A program made the position numbers and the translations under genes. A DNA stretch of 29,090 nucleotides from an uncultured Collinsella sp. (lineage in GTDB: Bacteria; Actinomycetota; Coriobacteriia; Coriobacteriales; Coriobacteriaceae), in NCBI GenBank assembly GCA_902494565.1, contig CABUTN010000024.1:1-29090 (forward strand), given 5' to 3'. Shown piece by piece: positions 13,529 to 21,026 of the stretch (within the stretch, counting starts at the first letter, position 1; every line of letters begins with the position of its first letter). The notes beneath the pieces were generated by a model. That model saw only the letters and a program-made list of their open reading frames with translations. It had not been told where the DNA came from and searched no databases.

Positions 13529-16326
13529 AAAGCATCGGCGCAGCGCTTGCAAATATGAGCGTGGCCGTTGTACTCGCCGACGGTGGTGCGGTAGTTCCAG
13601 CAACGGTCGCAGCACTCGCCCTCGGCAGCATCAATGCAGACGGAAAGCTCTTCGCCCTGGGTCAGCTCAACATCGGAGACGATGTAGAACTCGGCCAGGT
13701 CGACAGCCTTGTCGCCGGTCAGCAGCGCGTACATCTCGGCGGGAACGACCGCCTTGACGCGAACCTGCTGGCTCTTGGTGAAGGTGCCGGCAGAGCGGGC
13801 ATCCTCAAGGGACTTGGTCACGGCGCTACGGAGTTCGAGCGAAGCCTCGAGCACACCCTCAAACTCATTGGCCTCGTCGACCGTGATGGGCGACTTGTAC
13901 CAATCGAGCAGCGCGGCGTACTTCTGGTGATCGACGCAGCCGGCGGGCGCATAGGCCATGGCCTCATCGACCGTGTAGGACAGGATCGGCTGCAGATCGC
14001 GCATGAGCATCGAGAAGAGCTCGGCCAGCACGGTCTGTGCGCTGCGGCGCTCGAGCGAGCCGGGCTTGTCGCAGTACAGACGGTCCTTCAGGGCGTCGAG
14101 ATACACGTTGGAAAGCTCGGTAACCACGAAGTCGTAAAGCGCACGGTAGGCGCGCGGGAACTCGTAGCTGGCGTAGGCATCGTCGACCTCAGCCTGAACC
14201 TGGGTCAGACGGGCAACCATGAGCTTGTCGAGCGGCAGCAGGTCGGCAAAGGCGACGCCGTCGCTCTCGGGCTCAAACTGACCCTCGAGCTCGGAGAGCA
14301 GGAAGCGCAGCGTGTTGCGGAAACGACGGTAGGCATCGGACGTACGAGCAAGAATCTCGTGGTCGATGGACACGTCGGAGCTGGTATCGACGGACGCAAC
14401 CCACAGACGGATGATGTCGGCGCCCATCTCGTCGCAGACCTTGTTGGGGTCGATGACGTTGCCGAGCGACTTGGACATCTTACGGCCCTGGCCGTCGAGG
14501 GTGAAGCCCTGCGAGACGACCGCCTTGTACGGAGCATGGCCGTTGGCACCCACCGAGGTGAGCAGCGAGCTCTGGAACCAACCGCGGTGCTGGTCGGAGC
14601 CCTCGAGGTACACATCCGCCGGGTACTCAAGCTCAGGGCGATACTCGCAGACGGCCTTCCAAGACACGCCGGAATCCCACCACACGTCGAGGATGTCCTT
14701 ATCGGCCTTGAGGTGATGACCGCCGCACTTAGGGCAGACGCAGGCCTCGCCCAGGTAGCTCTCGGGAGCGTCGGTGAACCAGGCGTCGGAACCCTTCTCG
14801 TGGAAGAGCTTGATGACGGCGTCGAGCGTGGCGTCGTTCATGACCTTCTCGCCGCAGTCGGCGCAGGTGTAGCTGGGGATAGGCACGCCCCAGTTGCGCT
14901 GACGGCTGATGCACCAGTCGGGACGCTGCTCGACCATGGCGCCGATGCGGTTGGCGGCGTGAGCCGGATACCACTTGACGTTCTCGCGAACCTCCTTGCC
15001 AGCCTGCTCACGCAAACCGGTCTTGTCCATAGAGACAAACCACTGGTCAGTAGCACGGAAGAGCACCGGGTGCTTGCAGCGCCAGCAGTGCGGATAGCTG
15101 TGCGTGATCTTCTTCTCGAGGACCAGGGTGCCGCGCTCGCGCAGGAACTCGATGATGTGCGGGTTGGCCTCATCGGTATCCATACCGCTGAAGGGGCCAC
15201 CGGTGCCAAACTCCTCGCCGGTGTAGAACTTGCCGTCGTCATCGACCGGCATGCAGATGTCGGTGATGCCCTCCTTGAGGCAGGCAAAGTAGTCGTCGAC
15301 GCCGTGGCCGGGCGAGTTGTGGACGATACCGGTACCGTCATCGACACCGACGTAATCGGCCAGCAGCGCCACGCCCTCAACACCGTCAAAGATTGGCTGC
15401 TTGTAGTGGATGTGGTGGAAGGTCTCGGCGGGAACCACATAGGGCTTGCCGTCGACCATAACCGGGGTGTACTCCCAGCCAAACTCCTCACAGCACTTGG
15501 GAGCCAGGTCCTCGAGCATGACCTCGGCACGACCATCGTGCTCAACGGCAACGTAGGCGGCGCCGGGCTTGAGGGAAACGGCCTGGTCGGAGGGGATGGT
15601 CCACGGCGTGGTCGTCCAGATGATAAAGTCAACCGGGCCGTCGAAGTTCTCGAGGCCGGCGGGCTTGGAAGTCATCTCGAAGCGCACGAAAATGGACGGG
15701 CTCGTCTCGTCGGAGTACTCGATCTCGGCCTCGGCCAGCGCGGTGTGGCAGTGCTTGCACCAGTGAACCGGCTTGTGACCGCGATAGATCATGCCCTTAT
15801 CGAACATGGCCTTGAAGACCTCGATGTCGGCGGCGTCGTGCTGGTGATAGAGCGTCAGATACGGGTTGTCCCAGTCGCCAAGCACGCCCAAGCGACGGAA
15901 GCCGGCCTTCTGGAGCTCGATGTTCTCGACAGCGAACTCGTTGCAAAGCTCGCGGATCTTGGCCGTGGAGGTCTGGTTGAACTTCTCGGTGCCGAGCTTT
16001 TCCTCGACCTTGTGCTCGATCGGCTGACCGTGACAGTCCCAACCGGGGACATAGGGAACCTCATAGCCCTGCATCATCCAGTAACGGTTGATCATGTCCT
16101 TGGAGATCTTGTTCATGGCGTGGCCGATGTGGATCGGGCCGTTGGCGTACGGAGGGCCGTCGTGCAGCACGAACTTCTTGTGACCCTCGTTCTTCTTCAG
16201 AACCTGCTCGTAGACCTTGTTGTCCTGCCAGTCCTTGAGTCGCTTGGGCTCGGACTTGGAAAGACCGGCACGCATGGGAAAACCGGTCTTGGGCAGATTC
16301 ATCGTCTGCTTGTACTCGTTTGCCAC
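13525..16326 (-). CDS. ileS: Isoleucine--tRNA ligase
   Basis: The 933-residue class I synthetase charges tRNA-Ile. It carries H66-I-G-H69 within G-P-I-H-I-G-H-A-M-N-K, the CP1 editing domain (about residues 180-400) with W-T-T-T-P-W-T-I-P, and the K616-M-S-K-S620 loop. The C-terminal zinc finger has four Cys in C-D-R-C-W and C-K-R-C. Its length and this zinc finger match the bacterial eubacterial-type IleRS (E. coli 938 residues) rather than the longer mupirocin-resistant type. The start is GTG at 16326 with AAAGGGG 4 bases upstream. Expression is expected to respond to uncharged tRNA-Ile through the T-box leader directly upstream. The gene is followed by the structured gap and its terminator. 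Confidence 0.98.
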   Translation of the reverse strand: MANEYKQTMNLPKTGFPMRAGLSKSEPKRLKDWQDNKVYEQVLKKNEGHKKFVLHDGPPYANGPIHIGHAMNKISKDMINRYWMMQGYEVPYVPGWDCHGQPIEHKVEEKLGTEKFNQTSTAKIRELCNEFAVENIELQKAGFRRLGVLGDWDNPYLTLYHQHDAADIEVFKAMFDKGMIYRGHKPVHWCKHCHTALAEAEIEYSDETSPSIFVRFEMTSKPAGLENFDGPVDFIIWTTTPWTIPSDQAVSLKPGAAYVAVEHDGRAEVMLEDLAPKCCEEFGWEYTPVMVDGKPYVVPAETFHHIHYKQPIFDGVEGVALLADYVGVDDGTGIVHNSPGHGVDDYFACLKEGITDICMPVDDDGKFYTGEEFGTGGPFSGMDTDEANPHIIEFLRERGTLVLEKKITHSYPHCWRCKHPVLFRATDQWFVSMDKTGLREQAGKEVRENVKWYPAHAANRIGAMVEQRPDWCISRQRNWGVPIPSYTCADCGEKVMNDATLDAVIKLFHEKGSDAWFTDAPESYLGEACVCPKCGGHHLKADKDILDVWWDSGVSWKAVCEYRPELEYPADVYLEGSDQHRGWFQSSLLTSVGANGHAPYKAVVSQGFTLDGQGRKMSKSLGNVIDPNKVCDEMGADIIRLWVASVDTSSDVSIDHEILARTSDAYRRFRNTLRFLLSELEGQFEPESDGVAFADLLPLDKLMVARLTQVQAEVDDAYASYEFPRAYRALYDFVVTELSNVYLDALKDRLYCDKPGSLERRSAQTVLAELFSMLMRDLQPILSYTVDEAMAYAPAGCVDHQKYAALLDWYKSPITVDEANEFEGVLEASLELRSAVTKSLEDARSAGTFTKSQQVRVKAVVPAEMYALLTGDKAVDLAEFYIVSDVELTQGEELSVCIDAAEGECCDRCWNYRTTVGEYNGHAHICKRCADAL

Positions 16327-16369
16327 GGTACCCCTTTCATGTCATGGGCGCGCACGCCCGCTGGGCACC

Positions 16370-16406
16370 AAAAAAGCGCCCGTCCCTACAAGCTGGGACG
16401 AAGCGC
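16370..16406 (-). terminator. Regulated terminator inside the ileS T-box
   Basis: On the minus strand GCGC and CGTCCC pair with GGGACG and GCGC around a short loop (16387-16394), followed by TTTTTT. It excludes the antiterminator, whose 3' half (16390-16403) it sequesters. Confidence 0.88.
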
Positions 16407-16669
16407 CACAAAACAGACTGTACGCCCGCAAAAGCTCTTCGTTTAACCACCCAGCTTAGATGCCCTCGCCCGCGTATTCGCGCGCTCGCATCCGTTACTC
16501 GGCTGGCCTGTATCGACGACCATCTCGGCGATATCTACTAGGACGAGCCTGTGCGACGCGTCCGTTGGGACCGCAGCTCCGGGGTGATTTTCATCGGTCG
16601 CATGCACGGGTTCTCAGCGCTCCCCGCTCTCTGTAACATGCGGACGGCCGACTACTCGTCCCCATCAAC
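16370..16669 (-). ncRNA. T-box riboswitch leader of ileS (isoleucine specifier)
   Basis: The 486-base gap before ileS is largely this leader. Stem I is closed by GTTG-ATG-GGGAC (16658-16669) with GTCCCAAC (16564-16571) and contains AGAGAG and G-A motifs typical of T-boxes. The specifier is ATC, an Ile codon, followed by A (minus strand, 16586-16588). Stem III is GATGC with GCATC. The antiterminator is exact: AAGCTGGG (16450-16457) and ACGAAG (16437-16442), split by the 7-base bulge TGGTTAA (16443-16449), pair with the continuous 14 bases at 16390-16403. The same bases form the left arm of a terminator (16370-16406) ending in six T. Bulge TGGT can pair with the tRNA-Ile end ACCA. Regulation is therefore transcriptional: uncharged tRNA-Ile favours read-through. 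Confidence 0.92.
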
Positions 16670-16682
16670 GCTTATGCGGAGT

Positions 16683-16711
16683 ATGCTAGCACGTTCCGCG
16701 CCGGCGAAAAA
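16683..16711 (-). promoter_or_regulatory. Candidate ileS promoter
   Basis: The minus strand has an extended -10, TGC-TAGCAT (TAGCAT at 16683-16688), with a weak TTTTTC -35 at 16706-16711 and a 17-base spacer. Its expected start near 16676 is just ahead of Stem I of the T-box. Confidence 0.4.
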
Positions 16712-16812
16712 CCCTCAACACTGGTTTTATACGTTCGAAATTTCTCGCGGCTGTGGACCTTCTCTAGGAGCAAAATACCTGAAAGCACTTTATCGAAAGA
16801 AAGAAGGTTGCC

Positions 16813-17895
16813 ATGCGCACGATTGGAATGAGTGATTATACCGTTGGCGAGGATTGCTTTACCGAGCTGCCCGCCGCACTGGCCGAGTACGGAGCGACCA
16901 AGGTCGCCATCATTGGCGGCAAGCGAGCCCTGGCTGCGGCGCTGCCGGGAATCGAGGCGGCACTTGAAGGTACCGATGTCGAGGTCCTGGAGACGCGCGT
17001 CTATGGCACCAACAGTACGCGTGCCAATATCGCCAAGGTCGTGAACTCCCCTGCCTGCCAGGAAGCCGACGTGCTCATCGCATGTGGCGGCGGCAAGGCA
17101 CTCGACACTGTGAAGACGGCGGCCATCGAGCTCAAGAAGATCGTCTTTACCGTACCGACGATTTGCTCCAACTGCTCGGCCGCGACCGCCATTGCCGTTG
17201 TCTACAATGACGATGGCTCGCTCGAGGGCTATTCGTACCCCAACCGACCGGCGCACATCTTCATCAACCCCAAGATCATCGCCGAGGCACCGGCAGAGTA
17301 CTTCTGGGCCGGCGTGGGCGATGCCCTGTCTAAGCAGCCCGAGGTCGAATACGCCACGAGCGCCGGCAACCTGGAGCACACCGCCGGTCTTGGCCTGGCA
17401 CTCGCCCACACCTGCTCCGAGCCGCTGTTTACCTATGGTGTGCAGGGTCTTGAGGATGTGCGCCAGAATCTGTCGAGCGAGGCCGTCAAGCAGATCGCGC
17501 TCGACATCGTTGTCAACACGGGCTATGTCTCGAACCTGACCAACCAGAACGATTATTACTACAACTCGAGCGTGGCGCACGCGTTCTACAACGCCACCTG
17601 CAGCATTCCGCGTGAGGGCACCTACCTGCATGGCGAGGTCGTGAGCCTGGGCGTGCTGGTACTGTTTGCCTATACGGGCGATACCGAGAACCTTGAGCGC
17701 TACGCCGCCTTTAACAAGCAGATGGGGCTGCCCGTAACGCTTGAGCAGGTTGGCCTTACCGAGGCAGATATCCCGGCCCTGTGCGAATACGCGCACGCCA
17801 CCAACGAGTGGAAGCAGGGAAACCCCGAGCCCTTCACCGACGAAAAATTCGCCGCCGCCATCAAAGCTGCCAACGCCTACGGCCACACCCTCTAG
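16813..17895 (+). CDS. Iron-containing alcohol dehydrogenase family protein (GldA/YbdH-like)
   Basis: This 360-residue protein belongs to the glycerol dehydrogenase branch of the iron-type alcohol dehydrogenases. It has the dinucleotide-binding motif A-C-G-G-G-K-A-L-D (about 90-98). Candidate metal ligands are Asp170 (A-G-V-G-D-A-L-S-K), His256 (V-A-H-A-F-Y-N) and His273 (Y-L-H-G-E-V-V). E. coli relatives include GldA (glycerol) and YbdH/HcxA (2-hydroxyacid oxidation). I cannot tell the substrate; the low similarity to GldA in the N-terminal part leaves an HcxA-like role open. AGAAGG lies 5 bases before the ATG. It is divergent from ileS, stands alone, and ends at the strong terminator at 17905. 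Confidence 0.9.
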   Translation: MRTIGMSDYTVGEDCFTELPAALAEYGATKVAIIGGKRALAAALPGIEAALEGTDVEVLETRVYGTNSTRANIAKVVNSPACQEADVLIACGGGKALDTVKTAAIELKKIVFTVPTICSNCSAATAIAVVYNDDGSLEGYSYPNRPAHIFINPKIIAEAPAEYFWAGVGDALSKQPEVEYATSAGNLEHTAGLGLALAHTCSEPLFTYGVQGLEDVRQNLSSEAVKQIALDIVVNTGYVSNLTNQNDYYYNSSVAHAFYNATCSIPREGTYLHGEVVSLGVLVLFAYTGDTENLERYAAFNKQMGLPVTLEQVGLTEADIPALCEYAHATNEWKQGNPEPFTDEKFAAAIKAANAYGHTL

Positions 17896-17904
17896 CTCTA
17901 ACCC

Positions 17905-17946
17905 AAAACCACCACAAGGGAGCAGTACCTTTGTGGTGGTTTTTTA
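17905..17946 (+). terminator. Terminator of the dehydrogenase gene
   Basis: A 13-bp stem (AAAACCACCACAA at 17905-17917 with its complement at 17931-17943) is followed by a T-run to 17945. The stop codon of the convergent DUF523 gene lies in the T-run, so the two genes share this site. Confidence 0.85.
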
Positions 17947-18399
17947 TTGCTCCAGCATGCTGGGGTCGAACTCGCTAGCCGGGATCACGCGATAACCGTG
18001 GCGGAGCAGTAAATCAACGAAGACGCCGTTGCCCGCCGTAGGGGCGCCGCTGAATGTTCCGTCGTAGATGCGACCCGCGCCGCACGAGGGACTACGGTCC
18101 TGCAGGATGCACGCGGCGATCTCTTCCGGCCCGCCCGCCTGCTCGCACATATCGAGCGCTCGTTGGGCACCCAGGCGAAATTCGCGATCGACCGATATGC
18201 CCTCGCAGGTACGAACCTCTCCGTTCACAATCTCGGACGGCTTGCGCGGTGTGGGCAGACCGCCAAAGACCTCAGGGCACACCAACAGGACCTCGGTCCC
18301 CGTACGTTCGCACGCTTCGACCAGTTCGCGATGGTAGTTATCGAGCCCGTTATATTTGCAGCTCTCGCCCATCAAGCAGGCACTCACCACGATCTTCAT
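17944..18399 (-). CDS. DUF523 domain protein
   Basis: The 151-residue protein has the DUF523 (YbbK-type) signature: V-S-A-C-L-M-G-E-S-C-K-Y-N-G near the start, with two Cys (8 and 14), then C-P-E-V-F-G-G-L-P-T-P-R and C-I-L-Q-D-R-S-P-S-C-G. The four conserved Cys suggest a metal or cofactor site; the function of this family is not established. ATG 18399 is chosen because GGGAGGG lies 6 bases upstream; the open frame extends 5 codons further. It lies downstream of ftsH but behind that gene's terminator, so it is probably transcribed separately. The stop codon falls inside the T-run of the convergent dehydrogenase terminator. Confidence 0.88.
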   Translation of the reverse strand: MKIVVSACLMGESCKYNGLDNYHRELVEACERTGTEVLLVCPEVFGGLPTPRKPSEIVNGEVRTCEGISVDREFRLGAQRALDMCEQAGGPEEIAACILQDRSPSCGAGRIYDGTFSGAPTAGNGVFVDLLLRHGYRVIPASEFDPSMLEQ

Positions 18400-18412
18400 A
18401 CATATCCCTCCC

Positions 18413-18453
18413 AAACAAAACGCCCCATTTGAGATAGAAACTCAAATGGGGCG
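18413..18453 (-). terminator. Terminator of ftsH
   Basis: A 13-bp perfect stem (CGCCCCATTTGAG, 18421-18433, with 18441-18453) has a 7-base loop and is followed on the minus strand by TTTTGTTT. It lies 22 bases after the ftsH stop codon. Confidence 0.88.
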
Positions 18454-18474
18454 ATTGACACTGCGCAACTAGTA

Positions 18475-20382
18475 TTACTGCTGCTTCGGCATCAGCGGAT
18501 TCTCGCGCGTGAGGAGATTCATGAACTCCTCGCCCGTGATCGTCTCCTTCTTGTACAGATAACGAGCCAGCTCGTGGAGCTTAAACTTGTTCTCCTTCAG
18601 AATCTGCAGAGCGCGGTCGTGCGCATCCTCGATCAGCTTGGCGACAATCGCGTCCACGCGCTCGGCCGTACCGGGGGCGCAGGTGAGCGACGTGTCCTGG
18701 TTGAGGTACGCATTCTGAACGGTACCGAGCGCCATCATGCCAAACTCATCGGACATACCAAAACGCGTCACCATGTTACGGGCGAGCTTGGTGGCCTGCT
18801 CGATATCGTTGGCTGCGCCGGTCGTCATCTCGCCAAAGATGAGCTCCTCGGCTGCACGGCCACCGCAATAGACGGCGAGCTTGTCCAGGACCTCCTGGCG
18901 TGTGGTCAGGAAGCGCTCATCCTCCTCGACCTGCATGGTGTAGCCAAGAGCACCGCTCGTGCGCGGCACGATGGTAATCTTCGTGACCGGCGCAGAACCC
19001 TTTTGGCGGGCAGCAACGATGGCATGACCGATCTCGTGGTAAGAAACGACCTGTTTCTCGTGGTCGGACAGCACCGTGGACTTGCGCTGCTGACCGGCGA
19101 TGACGACCTCCACCGACTCCTCAAAGTCGTCCTGCGTAGCGCGCTTGCGACCCTCGCGGACGGCACGCAGGGCGCCCTCGTTGATGATGTTGGCCAGGTC
19201 GGCGCCCGAGGCACCGGGCGTGGCGCGGGCAATCGCGGTCAGGTCGATCGGCGGCTGCGTCTTCACGCTCTTGGCATGCAACTCGAGGATGTTCTTGCGA
19301 CCGGTCAGGTCGGGCAGCTCAACGGGGATGCGGCGGTCAAAACGACCGGGGCGAAGCAGGGCCGGATCAAGGCTGTCGGGGCGGTTGGTAGCAGCAAGAA
19401 CGACAATACCCTTGTGGTTATCGAAGCCGTCCATCTCGGTCAGCAGCTGGTTGAGTGTCTGCTCGCGCTCGTCGTTGCCACTAAAGCCGCCGCCATCGCG
19501 CTTCTTGCCGATGGTATCGATCTCATCGATAAAGACGATGCACGGGGCCTTTTCCTTGGCCTGCTTAAACAGATCGCGCACCTTGGCGGCGCCGCGGCCG
19601 ACAAACATCTCAACAAACTCAGAACCCGAAATACTAAAGAACGGCACGCCCGCCTCGCCGGCAACGGCCTTGGCAAGCAGGGTCTTACCGGTACCCGGAG
19701 GGCCGACAAGAAGAGCACCGCGCGGCAGCTTGGCGCCGATTTCCTCGTAGCGCTGCGGCTTCTCCAGAAAGTCGACGACCTCCTTGAGGGACTCCTTGGC
19801 CTCTTCCTGGCCGGCGACATCCTTAAAGGTCACGCCCACGTCCTTGGAGGCGATCACGCGCGCGCCGGACTTGCCCAGTCCACCGCCGCCAAAACCACCG
19901 CCGCCAAAGTTCATCGACGGACCGTCATCGCCCATGGCCTTCTTCATGCGGCGGTTGAGCCACCAGCCGATCAGGAAGAAAATCGCCATGGGAAGAATGA
20001 GGGTAAGCAGGTAGTAGGTCATCAGACCCGAGTTCTTATCGGGAACGACCGACTCCAGCGAGGCGCCAGATTCAAGCACGCGATCGGTAAAGCCCGCGTC
20101 ATTCGGCACACCGGTCGTCTTGTAGGCGATGTTCTCGTCTTCACCCTTCTTGGTGTAATAAATCGTGTAATCGTCCGTGTTGTACTCGACCTTGTCGACG
20201 CTCTTCTTATCGAGCGCTTTAACAAACGTCGAGTAATCGGTCTTCGTAATCTGCTGCGTGTGACCGATGTTGGGGAACAGAACGGTCGAGAGCACGAGGT
20301 AGACGACGAAGGCGATGAGCACGTAGAGGATCATATTCCGTCTACGTTTGTTGTCATCCATCTCCATCTGCTTGAACTCCAT
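18475..20382 (-). CDS. ftsH: ATP-dependent zinc metalloprotease FtsH
   Basis: The 635-residue membrane AAA+ protease degrades damaged and short-lived membrane and cytosolic proteins. It has an N-terminal helix (about residues 17-35), an extracytoplasmic domain, and a second helix (about 111-133). A Gly-rich linker precedes Walker A G227-P-P-G-T-G-K-T234, Walker B I-V-F-I-D-E-I-D, and the second region of homology with R-P-G-R-F-D-R. The zinc site H449-E-I-G-H453 has Ile where most FtsH proteins have Ala, which should still bind zinc. The start is uncertain: ATG 20382 has no clear ribosome-binding site, while ATG 20367 has GGAG 9 bases upstream. Length is normal for the family. It is divergent from the corrinoid adenosyltransferase gene. 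Confidence 0.97.
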   Translation of the reverse strand: MEFKQMEMDDNKRRRNMILYVLIAFVVYLVLSTVLFPNIGHTQQITKTDYSTFVKALDKKSVDKVEYNTDDYTIYYTKKGEDENIAYKTTGVPNDAGFTDRVLESGASLESVVPDKNSGLMTYYLLTLILPMAIFFLIGWWLNRRMKKAMGDDGPSMNFGGGGFGGGGLGKSGARVIASKDVGVTFKDVAGQEEAKESLKEVVDFLEKPQRYEEIGAKLPRGALLVGPPGTGKTLLAKAVAGEAGVPFFSISGSEFVEMFVGRGAAKVRDLFKQAKEKAPCIVFIDEIDTIGKKRDGGGFSGNDEREQTLNQLLTEMDGFDNHKGIVVLAATNRPDSLDPALLRPGRFDRRIPVELPDLTGRKNILELHAKSVKTQPPIDLTAIARATPGASGADLANIINEGALRAVREGRKRATQDDFEESVEVVIAGQQRKSTVLSDHEKQVVSYHEIGHAIVAARQKGSAPVTKITIVPRTSGALGYTMQVEEDERFLTTRQEVLDKLAVYCGGRAAEELIFGEMTTGAANDIEQATKLARNMVTRFGMSDEFGMMALGTVQNAYLNQDTSLTCAPGTAERVDAIVAKLIEDAHDRALQILKENKFKLHELARYLYKKETITGEEFMNLLTRENPLMPKQQ

Positions 20383-20399
20383 CTACTGGGGTTGATAAT
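20372..20399 (+). promoter_or_regulatory. Candidate promoter of the corrinoid adenosyltransferase gene
   Basis: TTGAAC (20372-20377) and GATAAT (20394-20399) are 16 bases apart on the plus strand. The -35 box overlaps the first codons of ftsH, so transcription of the two divergent genes may interfere. Confidence 0.5.
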
Positions 20400-20459
20400 G
20401 TTTTCTAGAATACCCAACCCGGACGGCGATAAACCGACGCCGGGCACGAAAGGACAGAG

Positions 20460-20945
20460 ATGGCATCACTGGAAGTCGGCAAGGTTCAAATCTATACGGG
20501 CGACGGCAAGGGCAAGACGACAGCTGCGCTGGGGCTCGCACTGCGCGCCACGGGCTATGGACTTAACGTGCTCATGCTTCAGTTTGCCAAGAAGCTGCAC
20601 TGCGCCGAACATGACGCAGCACCTCGATTGGGGCTACGCATCACACAAGCCAACCGCGACACGCCCGAAGCCTGTGCCGCACAGATCATGGAGCTCGCAC
20701 GCGAGCAGATTTCACAGGTCGACGTGTTGATCTTGGATGAGCTGGGGGAAGCCATGCGACGGGGCTTTGTGACGCGCGAAGATGTCGAAGCGTTGATCGC
20801 TATGAAACCAACCACCACGGAGCTCGTGCTCACCGGCCGCGGCTTGCTGCCCCTCGCCGACCTTGCCGACCTAGTCACCGAAATGCGCCCCGTCAAACAC
20901 TACTTCGACGAAGGCCTCCTAGCCCGCCAAGGCATCGAATACTAA
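20460..20945 (+). CDS. Corrinoid adenosyltransferase, BtuR/CobO type
   Basis: The 161-residue protein has the P-loop of CobO/BtuR enzymes, Y-T-G-D-G-K-G-K-T-T-A-A (residues 12-23), the block L-I-L-D-E-L-G-E, and the C-terminal block M-R-P-V-K-H-Y-F-D-E-G-L-L-A-R-Q-G-I-E. This enzyme adds the 5'-deoxyadenosyl group to cobalamin or cobyrinic acid diamide, making adenosylcobalamin. It is slightly shorter than E. coli BtuR. AAGGA lies 5 bases before the ATG. No other corrinoid gene is in the window, so it more likely serves B12 salvage than a local biosynthetic cluster; that is inference. It converges on the MATE gene across the long inverted repeat at 20957-21019. Confidence 0.9.
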   Translation: MASLEVGKVQIYTGDGKGKTTAALGLALRATGYGLNVLMLQFAKKLHCAEHDAAPRLGLRITQANRDTPEACAAQIMELAREQISQVDVLILDELGEAMRRGFVTREDVEALIAMKPTTTELVLTGRGLLPLADLADLVTEMRPVKHYFDEGLLARQGIEY

Positions 20946-20956
20946 TTAATCCGAAA

Positions 20957-21019
20957 GGGACGGAGGAAAACGGATCACTTCGCCTTATCGCCAGCCAATG
21001 ATCCGTTTTCCTCCGTCCC
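20957..21019. repeat. Perfect 21-bp inverted repeat between convergent genes
   Basis: The arms 20957-20977 and 20999-21019 are exact complements, separated by 21 bases. Each arm reads GGGACGGAGGAAAACGG at its outer part on its own strand. It lies between the corrinoid adenosyltransferase and MATE stop codons and may act as a bidirectional terminator, but lacks a T-run beyond the stem. Its length and perfection are more than a terminator needs. Confidence 0.75.
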
Positions 21020-21026
21020 CAAGGGA

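Noticed and set aside
13555..16446. A 963-codon open frame on the plus strand opposite ileS, longer than ileS itself
   Set aside because: It is the antisense shadow of a GC-rich gene with strong codon bias; the protein is Leu/Val/Gly/Asp-rich without motifs, while the minus strand has complete HIGH, KMSKS and zinc motifs.
19024..19038. FtsH zinc motif HEIGH taken as a broken active site
   Set aside because: The HExxH zinc ligands are intact; Ala to Ile at the variable position should not abolish zinc binding.
18574..20730. A 718-codon plus-strand open frame opposite ftsH and running into the adenosyltransferase gene
   Set aside because: It is antisense to FtsH motifs, overlaps a second real gene in another frame, and has no recognisable domain.
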